Of a stretch of 64,000 bases of DNA, positions 53,017 to 61,701 are shown piece after piece; the first letter of the stretch is position 1; the number at the start of each line of letters is the position of its first letter. A model generated the notes under the pieces. That model worked only from the letters and a program-made list of their open reading frames with translations, was not told the DNA's origin and searched no databases. This DNA is from CATQHB01 sp965262595 (GTDB lineage: Bacteria; Chloroflexota; Dehalococcoidia; Lucifugimonadales; UBA3495): NCBI GenBank assembly GCA_965262595.1, contig OZ253548.1, positions 2,542,001 through 2,606,000 of the forward strand, in the 5' to 3' direction. Both the position numbers and the translations under genes were made by a program.

Positions 53017-53219
53017 TAATTGTTCTCACTGGCACTTAGCCTCAATGTTTCCGGGTCAATCAACTTGCTGGCATCGAGAATCTCAAAAGCCACCACCCGA
53101 CCGTCGTCGTCAAAATCTGCAATAACGTCTGGGAGCATTTCTGCCGACTCTTTCACCTTTTTTGAGGCCAAGATGATCGAGAGGACATCTGATTTAGCGT
53201 CGTAATTGACCTGCACCAT
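53016..53219 (-). CDS. DUF2283 small protein (antitoxin-like)
   Basis: This 67-residue protein (VNYDAKSDVLSIILASKKVKESAEMLPDVIADFDDDGRVVAFEILDASKL, quoted in family order; positions 4-53) is a standard DUF2283 member, a family usually paired with DUF4258 and regarded as a toxin-antitoxin component. It overlaps the DUF4258 gene by 26 bp and the Abi-like gene by one base. Confidence 0.85.
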   Translation of the reverse strand: MVQVNYDAKSDVLSIILASKKVKESAEMLPDVIADFDDDGRVVAFEILDASKLIDPETLRLSASENN

Positions 53220-53463
53220 TGTTAGTTCCTTCTTCGACAGGCTGGAATCTTGAATCTATGAATGTGGTCAGAATGGTTTCACCGTCAGGCTCGACTACTA
53301 CACGAATATAGTGTCCCAATTCGGCGACGTATCCCCAATATCTCGTGCGCCCGTCTTCCTGTAACAGCCTAAGTACCGGACTGTTTACCACTGCGGTAGC
53401 TTGTTCAAGGGTGATACCCCGGTTCGCCATCCGTCGGCTAATATAGTGTTCACTAAACTGCAC
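53194..53463 (-). CDS. DUF4258 protein (toxin-like)
   Basis: The product has 89 residues. FSEHYISRRMANRGIT, then TRYWGYVAELGHYIRVVVEPDGETILTTF, is the DUF4258 pattern, a RelE/BrnT-like small fold often coded before DUF2283. The start is GTG at 53463, 24 bp after the surE stop. It is likely the toxin half of the pair. Confidence 0.82.
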   Translation of the reverse strand: MQFSEHYISRRMANRGITLEQATAVVNSPVLRLLQEDGRTRYWGYVAELGHYIRVVVEPDGETILTTFIDSRFQPVEEGTNNGAGQLRR

Positions 53464-53487
53464 AACCCGTCAATACTCCCATGCCCC

Positions 53488-54330
53488 CTAATCCCCTCGC
53501 CCCAGCAATTGCGCCGGGACGTCCGCCAGCAGGGACTCGATCATCGGCACCTGCTCCGGGTGGCCCAGGTTCAGGTGCAGCGGGGTTACGGATATGCGGT
53601 TGTTCTTGACCGCCCACATATCGGTGCCCTCTCCGTTGTCGGCCATCACCGGACGGTTGCGCGAAATCCAATACCTTTTCTGATTTCCCAGGCCTTCCTC
53701 GCGCACCGACTCGCCGTAGGAGCGGCCGCCGGGCCGGGTAACTTGCAGGCCGGTAATCTGCGCCAGGGCCAGGCTGGGTACGTTAACGTTCAGAAAGAAC
53801 GGTTCCCGGCTCTCCGCAGGCGCCGCCGGTTGCTCCAATTTTTGCCGGCTCAGCCGCTCGCCAATGAGCCGGAGCAGGGCCGCCGCTCCGCCGAATTGCG
53901 GATTCTGCACCGAGCCGACCGATATGGCAATGGTGGGGTAGCCCCGGAGGTAGCCCTGCAATGCCGCCCCCACCGTGCCGGATACCATTACATCCCAGCC
54001 CAGGTTGGAGCCGGAGTTGATGCCGGAAACCACCAGGTCCACCGGCCCGGCCAGCTTCTCCAGTCCCAGGATGCAACTGTCGCCCGGCGTACCTTCCACC
54101 GAAAAGGCGGTAACCGGGTGTGGAGTTTCCGCTCCGGCGTCGCCCAGCCGTCCGCCGAAGCTCACCGATTGGGCCTTTACCGGGGCGTGCAGCGTCAAAG
54201 ATGTGCCCACCCCGCTCTGCTCCCGGTCCGGAGCTACGATAAATAGTTCGCCTACCTGGGCCAGGGCCCGGGCCGCCGCCCATAATCCGGGGGCGTGGAT
54301 TCCGTCGTCGTTAGTAAGTAAAACTTTCAG
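53488..54330 (-). CDS. surE: 5'-nucleotidase SurE, apparently initiated at CTG
   Basis: This survival protein E dephosphorylates nucleoside monophosphates. From a GTG at 54210 only 240 residues read, lacking the essential N-terminus. Extending upstream gives KVLLTNDDGIHAPGLWAAAR with the metal-binding NDDG, then APDREQSG with the metal Ser. In that extension no ATG, GTG or TTG exists before an in-frame stop. The only plausible initiator is a CTG at 54330, preceded by AAGGATAAG at about 7 nt, giving 280 residues. GINSGSNLGWD supplies the remaining metal Asn. Confidence 0.85.
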   Translation of the reverse strand: MKVLLTNDDGIHAPGLWAAARALAQVGELFIVAPDREQSGVGTSLTLHAPVKAQSVSFGGRLGDAGAETPHPVTAFSVEGTPGDSCILGLEKLAGPVDLVVSGINSGSNLGWDVMVSGTVGAALQGYLRGYPTIAISVGSVQNPQFGGAAALLRLIGERLSRQKLEQPAAPAESREPFFLNVNVPSLALAQITGLQVTRPGGRSYGESVREEGLGNQKRYWISRNRPVMADNGEGTDMWAVKNNRISVTPLHLNLGHPEQVPMIESLLADVPAQLLGRGD

Positions 54331-54596
54331 TGTCTTATCCTTTTGCGATAGATGTTAGATGTATGGATTGATTGGCGGTTGCCGCCGTCCCGCAGCCTTC
54401 CCGATTTCGTCCCCGGCGCCGGGCAGCCGCACCACAGAGAACCGAGAACCGAGAACCGAGTAGCCTGGTACTGAGTAGTCTAGTACCGAGTAGCCTGGAA
54501 CCGAGTAGAAGTAGGGCGGAATTGCCTGGCCGGACTTCCGTGGGGAGCCTCGCTTCAGGTCTCCGGCGAAATAGACGGCAGCTCAGGAGAGGCGAG

Positions 54597-55991
54597 TTAA
54601 ACCCCGGGCACCGGATTGTTCTCCGGACTGGTCCCCGGTACGACTTCCGGCCCGGCTCCCAGCCTGGCTCCAACATGGTCCCCAACATGGTCCCCAACAT
54701 TGTCTCCAACATGGTCTCCAACATGGTCTCCAGCCCGGTCACGGGGCTGTTGAGGCGCCACGTCAACCCAAAGCTCTTCCAGTCCTCGCAGCACTATTTG
54801 ATTCCGGTATTTCGGCTCTGCGGACAGGCGGATGGAACTGAAACGGTCCAGGAGGGCGGTGAAGGCGATGCTTCCCTCCAGTTGGGCCAGCAGCGACCCC
54901 AGGCAGTGGTGAATGCCTCGGCCAAAGGCTACGTGGTTCCGCTGGGTGCGGCCAATGTCCAGCACGGCCGGGTTGGGAAAGGCTGACGGGTCTCGATTCG
55001 CTGCTCCCAGGAGGCAAATGACCCGGCCTCCCTTGGGAATCCGCTTGCCCCGGAACTCTACCGCTTCCTTGGTTATCCGGGTGTCCAACTGCACCGGGCT
55101 GTCGTAGCGGAGCAGTTCGTCAATGGCCGAATCCAGCAGCCCGGTATTATCCCGGAGCCGCTGGAGCTGGTCCGGGTTGCGCAGCAGGGCCAGCGTTCCG
55201 TTGCCGATCAGGTTGCGGGTGGTTTCGTTGCCCGCTACCAGCAGCAGAATCAGGTTCACCACCAGTTCTTCGCGGGTCAACTTGTCCCCGGCTTCCTCGG
55301 CGGCGACCAGCGTACTGATCAGGTCGTTCTGCGGGTTGGCGCGCCGGGCTTCCGCCATTTCTTCGAAGTAAGCAATCAGTTCTTCAACGGTCTGTTGAAC
55401 TCTTTCTATTTGCTCCGGCTGGAGCAGCGGGTCAACCACCAGGGAGACAATGTTGGACCAGTCGTTGAATTGGTCGCGGTCTTTGGGCGGAACCCCCAGC
55501 ATTTCGGCGATAACAATGATGGGCAAGGGATAGGCAAATTCCCGCATCAGGTCAAAATGCCCCCGGTCGCCGACGTCGTCCAGCAGTTGGTCAACCGTCC
55601 GTTGGATGCTGGACGCCAGCTCCGTCACCGACCCGGGAGTGAATCCCTTGGACACCAGGCTGCGCAGCCGGGTATGGTCCGGCGGGTCCAGGCCGAGCAT
55701 CGTGGTGTAGGGTACATACCCCAATTGGGGTCTTCCGTTGGAAAACCGACGGTGGTCGCGCAGAATGGCGTCCACGTCCTCAAACTGAGTAAAGACCCAC
55801 GCTTTATGCAGCCTAATGCGGTGTACCGGGTCTTTGTTCCGCAGCTTTTCATAGGTGGGATAGGGGTTGGCCCGCAGTTCCGGGGATAGGGGATTGTAGC
55901 TGACTCCCGATTCGAGCCGCTCCCAGGCTAGCAGTATCCGCATAACCGCCGGCTTGAATGCAACTTCAAGCAACTTGGAAACCACTTTCAA
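54597..55991 (-). CDS. cytochrome P450
   Basis: This bacterial soluble P450 shows I-helix AGNETT, ELLRY (ExxR), and the heme-binding FGRGIHHCLGS whose Cys ligates iron. The chosen start is a TTG at 55991 with GGAGAAGG just before it (464 residues); the frame stays open to 56132 but those residues are not P450-like. The last 50 residues are unusual: five GDHV-type tetrapeptides and a Gly/Pro tail encoded by 12-bp repeats. The substrate is unknown; the thiolase/DUF35 pair a few kilobases away hints at lipid breakdown. Confidence 0.9.
   Translation of the reverse strand: MKVVSKLLEVAFKPAVMRILLAWERLESGVSYNPLSPELRANPYPTYEKLRNKDPVHRIRLHKAWVFTQFEDVDAILRDHRRFSNGRPQLGYVPYTTMLGLDPPDHTRLRSLVSKGFTPGSVTELASSIQRTVDQLLDDVGDRGHFDLMREFAYPLPIIVIAEMLGVPPKDRDQFNDWSNIVSLVVDPLLQPEQIERVQQTVEELIAYFEEMAEARRANPQNDLISTLVAAEEAGDKLTREELVVNLILLLVAGNETTRNLIGNGTLALLRNPDQLQRLRDNTGLLDSAIDELLRYDSPVQLDTRITKEAVEFRGKRIPKGGRVICLLGAANRDPSAFPNPAVLDIGRTQRNHVAFGRGIHHCLGSLLAQLEGSIAFTALLDRFSSIRLSAEPKYRNQIVLRGLEELWVDVAPQQPRDRAGDHVGDHVGDNVGDHVGDHVGARLGAGPEVVPGTSPENNPVPGV
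54671..54730. repeat. five 12-bp repeats at the 3' end of the P450 gene
   Basis: CAACATGGTCCC and close variants repeat five times, encoding the GDHV/GDNV units of the C-terminal tail. Confidence 0.95.
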
Positions 55992-56329
55992 CGGAACCTT
56001 CTCCTTCGTTGAGACCTTCGGGTTATGCTTCTCTTGCCGGCTTTCCCTTTCGCCCCTCTCATCGCCGGTGGCCCAGTCTCCCGTTCCCGGTTTGGTCGGC
56101 TCACCGGCAAGGGGAGGGGCTGCCCGCCGCAACCATTGCAGGGAGCAGCCCGGTTTGGCCGCTGTTTTAAACGACTACCATCGGCGACCGCCATAGACGA
56201 TGCGGCCGGCGGCCGTCAAGGGACACCGGCGCTCCGAAAGAATCGACAAGACCGGCCTATGCCGCTCGCTGCGATGCCGCTCTTTGCTCAGGGTGAGCCA
56301 ACCGGAGCCGGGGAGCCGGGGTTTCAGGC
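55992..56329. other. intergenic region between the P450 and coxM genes
   Basis: About 340 bp. Minus-strand codons up to 56132 are open in the P450 frame but look unlike the family. No separate gene, terminator or repeat stands out. Confidence 0.5.
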
Positions 56330-57736
56330 CTAATGGTGCGCCAGTCCAATGGCGTGGTACAAGGCATGTTTAACTTCCACCGGCGCCATCACCCGGCGGT
56401 ACTCGGCAGAAGCGAAGATATCGCCGATGATATCGTCCCCCAGGTCATCCGCGAGATGGCTGACCGCCTCCGAAATGTTGGCCTCGGTGAGTTCCTTGCC
56501 GGTCAGGGCCGCTTCCACCGACCGCGCCCGCATCGGCTTGGGCACCAGCCCGCCCACGGCTATCCGTGCGGCGGTGCACCGGCTGTTTTCTACAGTTACG
56601 ATTACCGCCCCGCCAACCACCGGGTAAAAGGAGGCGGGATGGGCCATCTTGGCGTACTCGCCCACTTCTCCGTGAATGTCGGCCAAGCTGGGCCCATGCT
56701 CGTGGCCGTGATCCTGAGCTTCGGCAGCGGGTTCTTCGTGGGGATGGTCGTGGCCGTGGTCATGGGCGGCGGCGGCGGGTTCCTCGTGGGGATGGTCGTG
56801 GCCGTGGTCGTGGGCCGCGGCGGCAGGTTCCTCGTGGGGATGGCCGTGGCCGTGGTCGTGGGCCGCGGCGGCGGGTTCCTCGTGGGGATGGTCGTGGCCG
56901 TGGTCGTGGGCCGCGGCGGCGGGTTCCTCGTGGGGATGGCCGTGGCCGTGGTCCTGGGCCGCGGCGGCGGGTTCCTCGTGGGGATGGTCGTGGCCGTGGT
57001 CTTGGGCCGCGGCGGCGGGTTCCTCGTGGGGATGGCCGTGGCCGTGGTCGTGGGCCGCGGCGGCAGGTTCCTCGTGGGGATGGTCGTGGCCGTGGTCATG
57101 GGCCGCAGCGGCGGGTTCCTCGTGGGGATGGTCGTGGCCGTGGTCGTGGGCCGCGGCGGCGGGTTCCTCGTGGGGATGGTCGTGACCGTGACCGCCGTTA
57201 TGTACGTGACTGGAAAGCGCGGGTACTTGAATGGCGGTGATTACCTCGTTATCCGCCAGGGCAGTGGTGAAAGGCCCCTGGAAGAAATCTTCAACCGCGA
57301 CGGTGCGGGAGCCGTTGGGTCCCTGTACCTCAATGCTGGCTTCCAGAGCGGTCAGGACGGTGCCCCAATCGGAGGCCGGGTCGGCGTGGGCGATATTGCC
57401 GGCGATGGTTCCCCGGTTACGCACCTGGGGGTCGCCAATACCGTTGGCTGCTTCGGCCATCATGGGGTTGGCGTTCCGCATAGCGTGGGACGACGCAATT
57501 TCCCCGTGAGTGGTCAACGCTCCGATGCGGATGGTGTCGCCGTTGATGCTGATGCCCTTCAATTCGGCAACGCCGCCAATATCTATTATTGTGGCGGGTC
57601 GGGCCAGCCGCAGCCGCATCAGGGGAATCAGGCTGTGTCCGCCGGCCAGCAACCGGGCATCCGGATGGGAGCCCAGCAATTCGATCGCCTCGGCCACCGA
57701 GCCGGCCTTGTGATAGTCAAACTCCGGCGTGTACAT
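56330..57736 (-). CDS. coxM: FAD-binding subunit of a molybdenum hydroxylase, with a 10-copy His-rich insertion
   Basis: This is the medium (FAD) subunit of a CO-dehydrogenase-like/xanthine-dehydrogenase-family enzyme. LLAGGHSLIPLMRLRLARP and the flavin motif AEAANGIGDPQVRNRGTIAGNIAHADPASD are intact, and EYAKMAHPASFYPVVGGAV starts the C-terminal half. Normal length is near 290; this one has 468 because ten 16-residue units (HDHGHDHPHEEPAAAA) occupy residues about 181-340, in a loop between conserved strands. The insertion could bind metal ions such as Cu, Ni or Zn. It is the third gene after coxS and coxL. Confidence 0.9.
   Translation of the reverse strand: MYTPEFDYHKAGSVAEAIELLGSHPDARLLAGGHSLIPLMRLRLARPATIIDIGGVAELKGISINGDTIRIGALTTHGEIASSHAMRNANPMMAEAANGIGDPQVRNRGTIAGNIAHADPASDWGTVLTALEASIEVQGPNGSRTVAVEDFFQGPFTTALADNEVITAIQVPALSSHVHNGGHGHDHPHEEPAAAAHDHGHDHPHEEPAAAAHDHGHDHPHEEPAAAAHDHGHGHPHEEPAAAAQDHGHDHPHEEPAAAAQDHGHGHPHEEPAAAAHDHGHDHPHEEPAAAAHDHGHGHPHEEPAAAAHDHGHDHPHEEPAAAAHDHGHDHPHEEPAAEAQDHGHEHGPSLADIHGEVGEYAKMAHPASFYPVVGGAVIVTVENSRCTAARIAVGGLVPKPMRARSVEAALTGKELTEANISEAVSHLADDLGDDIIGDIFASAEYRRVMAPVEVKHALYHAIGLAHH
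56716..57195. repeat. ten 48-bp tandem repeats in coxM
   Basis: The unit encodes 16 residues and varies mainly between GAT/GGC and CAC/CAG at two codons. Total length is 480 bp, frame-neutral. Adjacent copies differ by a few bases, so the array is not brand new. Confidence 0.97.
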
Positions 57737-57748
57737 AACTGCTCCTCC

Positions 57749-60094
57749 CTAACCTTGCTGATGAATGGCCCGCCAGACCCGCTCCGGGGTCAGGGGCATA
57801 TCCAGTTTGGTTACGCCCAACGGTTTCAGGGCGTCTATTACGGCGTTGTAGATGGTAATGGTGGAGGCGATGGTTCCCGTCTCTCCGATTCCCTTGACGC
57901 CCAGGGGGTTGTGCGGCGACGGGGTTTCCGTGGACCGGGTTTCGATGTCCGGCACCAGGTGAGCGCGGGGCAGAGCATAGTCCAGCATACTTCCGGTAAG
58001 CAGCTGGCCGCTGTCGTCATAGACCGCCCCTTCCCACAGGGCCTGACCGGCGCCCTGTACCACCCCGCCGTGAACCTGTCCCTCCACAATCATCGGGTTA
58101 ATCTGCGGCCCGCAGTCGTCCACCGCCAGGTAGCGCTCCAGGACGACGTGACCGTTGTCCGGGTCAACCCGGACCACCGCCACGTGCGCTCCGAAAGGAT
58201 AGGAGAAGTTGGGCGGGTCATAGAAAGCGGTGGCCTCCAGCCCCGGCTCCATTCCTGCCGGCATATTCCAGGCCACGTTAGCCATCAGGGCAATGTCCTG
58301 GATGGTCTTGCTCTGGTCCGGCGCGCCGCGGACGAAGAACTTGCCGTCATCGAACTCAATATCCGCTTCGGCGGCTTCCAGCAGATGGGCCGCCAGGGTT
58401 ACCGCCTTGTCCTTGATTTTGCGGGCGCTCAGGGCCACCGCTCCGCCGCCGACCACCGTGGTGCGGCTGCCGTAGGTGCCCCAGCCCATCGGCGTATTAT
58501 CGGTGTCGCCGTGAATCAGCTCCACGTCGTCCACCGGCACGCCCAACTCGCTGGCTACAATCTGGGCGAAGGTAGTTTCCTCTCCCTGGCCGTGGGGCGA
58601 GGTGCCGACGTACACGTTAGCCTTGCCGGTGGCGTAGAAACGCACCGTGGCACTCTCCCACAAACCGCCGCCGAAGCCCACCGCTCCGGCTACCTGGGAG
58701 GGGCCAAGGCCGCAGATTTCCGAGTAGCAGCTAACGCCGATGCCCATGTAGCGGCCCTGCTCCCGTTCGTGGGCCTGCTCGTGGCGCAATTGCGAATAGT
58801 TAACGTGCTCCAGGGCGGTATCCAATGCCCTCTCGTAGTCGCCGCTGTCATAGGTCAGGCCGATGGCAACGTCGTAGCCGTCGTCAAACTTGGGAATCAG
58901 GTTGCGGCGGCGCACCTCCACCGGGTCCAGGTCCAACTCTGCCGCCAGCAAATCCACCAACCGCTCCAGCAGGAAAGTAGCCTCGGGACGACCGGCGCCC
59001 CGGTAGGCCTCCACCGGGGTAGTATTGGAGAAGCAGCCGTAAATGTCGGCCTTGATGTTGGGGATGGCGTAGGGGCCGGAATACATCAGCCCGTGCAGGA
59101 TGGTGGGGATGCCCGGCGCGGCGGTGGATAGATAGGCGCCCATTCCGGCGTAAACCACACTGCGCACTCCGGTTATCTTACCCTCCCGGGTGGCCGACAT
59201 CTCCACATATTCCACATGGTCCCGCCCGTGGGTCGTAGCCATAAAGTTCTCCGAGCGGGTTTCGGTCCACTTGACCGGGCGGCCCAACTGCATGGCGCAG
59301 AAAGAGGCAATCATCTCCCAGGGATAGACGGCGATTTTACTGCCGAATCCGCCGCCCACCTCCGGTGCGATTACCCGTATCTTATGCTCCGGAATGCCGG
59401 TTACCAGGCAGGTAATGAACCGGGCAATGTGGGGGTTCTGCGTGGTGTTCCAGATGGTCAGCTCCCCCATTGAGGACATATAGCTGGCAATGGCCGAGCG
59501 GGGTTCCATCGCGTTGGGAATCAGCCTTTGCTGGAGGATTGTATCCTTTACCACCACCTCGGCGTCGGCAAAGGCGGCGTCGGTATCGCCCCCGGCGGCA
59601 ACCCAATGGAAAGCCTGATTGTTGGGGGCATCCTCATGCAGCTGCGGGGCGCCGGGCTGCAGGGCCGCCTCCGGGTTGACCACCGCCGGCAGCGGTTCGT
59701 AGTCCACATTGATCAACTCCAGCGCGTCCTCGGCCTGATAGCGGTCCTCCGCCACCACCACCGCCACCGCGTCGCCCACGTAGCGCACAATGTCTTTGGC
59801 GATGGGCGGGTAGGCTACCACCTTAACGTCCGAATCCGGGATCACCCAGGCGCAGGGCATGGGGTTAAGGACGCCCTCGGTGTCGGCGCCGGTATAGACG
59901 GCCAAGACGCCCGGGGCCTGCTTGGCGGCGTCGGTGTCAATGCCGCGGATGCGGGCGTGGGCGTGGGGACTGCGCAGAATGGCGGCGTGCACCATTCCGG
60001 TCAGCTTGATGTCATCGGTATAAGAGGCCTGGCCGGTAATCAACCGCGGGTCTTCCCGGCGGCGAATGCCGGAGCCAAATAGTCGGGTAGTCAT
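57749..60094 (-). CDS. coxL: molybdenum-cofactor large subunit, form II CO dehydrogenase-like
   Basis: This 781-residue catalytic subunit binds molybdopterin cytosine dinucleotide. The active-site loop reads AYRGAGRP (about 360-367), the signature of form II (BMS-like) enzymes; the form I AYRCSFR loop of true aerobic CO dehydrogenase is absent, so CO oxidation is doubtful. GVKGIGETGT near the C-terminus supplies the catalytic Glu. It starts 3 bp after coxS. Confidence 0.92.
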   Translation of the reverse strand: MTTRLFGSGIRRREDPRLITGQASYTDDIKLTGMVHAAILRSPHAHARIRGIDTDAAKQAPGVLAVYTGADTEGVLNPMPCAWVIPDSDVKVVAYPPIAKDIVRYVGDAVAVVVAEDRYQAEDALELINVDYEPLPAVVNPEAALQPGAPQLHEDAPNNQAFHWVAAGGDTDAAFADAEVVVKDTILQQRLIPNAMEPRSAIASYMSSMGELTIWNTTQNPHIARFITCLVTGIPEHKIRVIAPEVGGGFGSKIAVYPWEMIASFCAMQLGRPVKWTETRSENFMATTHGRDHVEYVEMSATREGKITGVRSVVYAGMGAYLSTAAPGIPTILHGLMYSGPYAIPNIKADIYGCFSNTTPVEAYRGAGRPEATFLLERLVDLLAAELDLDPVEVRRRNLIPKFDDGYDVAIGLTYDSGDYERALDTALEHVNYSQLRHEQAHEREQGRYMGIGVSCYSEICGLGPSQVAGAVGFGGGLWESATVRFYATGKANVYVGTSPHGQGEETTFAQIVASELGVPVDDVELIHGDTDNTPMGWGTYGSRTTVVGGGAVALSARKIKDKAVTLAAHLLEAAEADIEFDDGKFFVRGAPDQSKTIQDIALMANVAWNMPAGMEPGLEATAFYDPPNFSYPFGAHVAVVRVDPDNGHVVLERYLAVDDCGPQINPMIVEGQVHGGVVQGAGQALWEGAVYDDSGQLLTGSMLDYALPRAHLVPDIETRSTETPSPHNPLGVKGIGETGTIASTITIYNAVIDALKPLGVTKLDMPLTPERVWRAIHQQG

Positions 60095-60097
60095 TAT

Positions 60098-60568
60098 TTA
60101 ACCTCCCATCGCTTCGGCGGCGGCCAAGGCTGCTTTCACAATATTATGGTAGCCGGTGCAGCGGCAGATGTTGCCCTCCAGTCCGGCCCTTACTTCCTCG
60201 GCGCTGGGATGGGGATTGCGCTGAATCAGCTCGGTCACCGTCATAATCATCCCGGCGGTGCAATAGCCGCATTGGAGGCCGTGATTATTCCAGAAAGCTT
60301 CCTGTACCGGGTGCAGATTGCCGTCCTGAGCCACACCCTCAATGGTGGTGATTTCCGCCCCGTCGGCCTGGACCGCCAGGCAGGTGCAGGACTTGAGAGT
60401 TGAGCCGTTCATCCGCACCACGCAGGCGCCGCACTGGCTGGTATCGCAGCCGACCTTGGTGCCGGTCAGTTGCAACTCTTCCCGCAGAAAGTGCACCAGC
60501 AGCATTCTGGGTTCAACTTCCGACTGATGAGCCTTGCCATTAACCGTAACCGTTATCGGAACTTTCAC
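60098..60568 (-). CDS. coxS: [2Fe-2S] small subunit of the molybdenum hydroxylase
   Basis: The product has 156 residues from a GTG at 60568 with GGAGG about 7 nt upstream; a frame open to 60667 adds 33 unfamiliar residues. The plant-type ferredoxin Cys set is C-D-T-S-Q-C-G-A-C plus a later C, and the second cluster has CGYCTAGM and CRCTGY. Electrons go from the Mo site via these clusters to FAD in CoxM. First gene of coxS-coxL-coxM. Confidence 0.93.
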   Translation of the reverse strand: MKVPITVTVNGKAHQSEVEPRMLLVHFLREELQLTGTKVGCDTSQCGACVVRMNGSTLKSCTCLAVQADGAEITTIEGVAQDGNLHPVQEAFWNNHGLQCGYCTAGMIMTVTELIQRNPHPSAEEVRAGLEGNICRCTGYHNIVKAALAAAEAMGG

Positions 60569-60717
60569 TTCACGCCTCCCGTCCGTGATTTTGGGTAGTG
60601 CCTGGGAACGAAACAAAAGGGAATGGGACTTGCCGGGCAGTATATACGGGGGTATGGGGGTAGTCAACGGATGGGGGGAGGGGGTTATGGTAGAATGCAG
60701 GAAGGGAGAGTTAAAGG

Positions 60718-61701
60718 ATGAGTACGCTCAATTTTCACGAAAAGCAGAAGCTTGAAAAGTTGTTCCGCATGTCCGGTGGGTACGTGCTGGATTTTAATGA
60801 CAGGGCCTTTGGCGAATTCTTCGATGATTTCACCAATGTGGACATTCATTCTGATAAGTACCAGATAAATGGTAGCTCAAGGGCGAGGAAGCTTAGAGCC
60901 TTTTGGGAGGTTGAACCCGATCACTTAGTGGGGGTAGTCGTTCTGGAGCTGATTAGAGTTGCCCCAAAAACGGCTGCTCCTAAGAATCAAGACCTAATGG
61001 AAGAATTAGGGTTGGGTAACATTGACCAGCCAGCTGCTGAATACGCACATCTAATCGAAGAATGCAAGGAAATCGCAAATCGACTCCTAGCGGGCGAGCC
61101 CTATCTTGACCATTTGACTGAAATTGCTTCCCAATCAGGTCATGAATATCTCAGGCAACAAATGGGTCGCATGGAAAATGCTTTAGAGTCGGATGATTTG
61201 GAGCTCGCAATTGGAACAGCGAAAGAAATGATTGAAACCTGTTGCAAGACCATTTTAGAGAAGCGAGGTGTACCGCTAGAAGGAAATCTGGAAATGTCCG
61301 ACCTCACAAAGGCGGTCTTTAAGGAACTGAAGCTTACTAACGATGATATTTCGCCAAATATGGAGGGAGCAGATTCTATTAGGAGAATCCAGAGCAACAT
61401 CGCCTCTCTCTCCAACGAAATTGCCAGGTTGCGCAACCTATATGGGACCGGCCACGGCAAAACAGCGGATTCGCTCGGCCTCTCGAAGCGTCACGCTAAG
61501 CTGATGGTTAGTTCAGCGGCGGCGCTGGTGGTTTTCTTGTTTGATAGTCAAGACGAGCAGTTGTTGATTCAGGAGAGGCCGCCCCGCAAGCATTTGGGCC
61601 AATGGCTGGTGGATAATGTGCCCCGCGGCACTAATCTTGAGCCGCCCAGCAGACACGAGCTTGGCCGCCCAAATGCCTTTCTTGAAGAAGAAGGCCGGTG
61701 A
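60718..61701 (+). CDS. Abi_C/HEPN abortive-infection-like protein with antitoxin-like tail
   Basis: The product has 327 residues. The N-terminal 150 residues form an unfamiliar helical domain (FRMSGGYVLDFNDRAFGEFF). Residues about 165-285 resemble the Abi_C HEPN domain (AKEMIETCCKTILEKRG... IARLRNLYGTGHGK), with R-N-x3-G-x-GHG. The last 45 residues (LGQWLVDNVPRGTNLEPPSR...) resemble the toxin-binding tail of small VapB/Phd-type antitoxins, and the gene's stop overlaps the following PIN toxin start (GTGA). It may be a fusion of an Abi protein with antitoxin function. A -10-like TAGAAT lies at 60691-60696. Confidence 0.7.
   Translation: MSTLNFHEKQKLEKLFRMSGGYVLDFNDRAFGEFFDDFTNVDIHSDKYQINGSSRARKLRAFWEVEPDHLVGVVVLELIRVAPKTAAPKNQDLMEELGLGNIDQPAAEYAHLIEECKEIANRLLAGEPYLDHLTEIASQSGHEYLRQQMGRMENALESDDLELAIGTAKEMIETCCKTILEKRGVPLEGNLEMSDLTKAVFKELKLTNDDISPNMEGADSIRRIQSNIASLSNEIARLRNLYGTGHGKTADSLGLSKRHAKLMVSSAAALVVFLFDSQDEQLLIQERPPRKHLGQWLVDNVPRGTNLEPPSRHELGRPNAFLEEEGR

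Noticed and set aside
56333..59131. A plus-strand frame open for over 900 codons, antisense to coxM and coxL
   Set aside because: It is the mirror of GC-rich conserved coding sequence and of the 48-bp repeats. It has no family features, while the minus strand has complete enzyme motifs.
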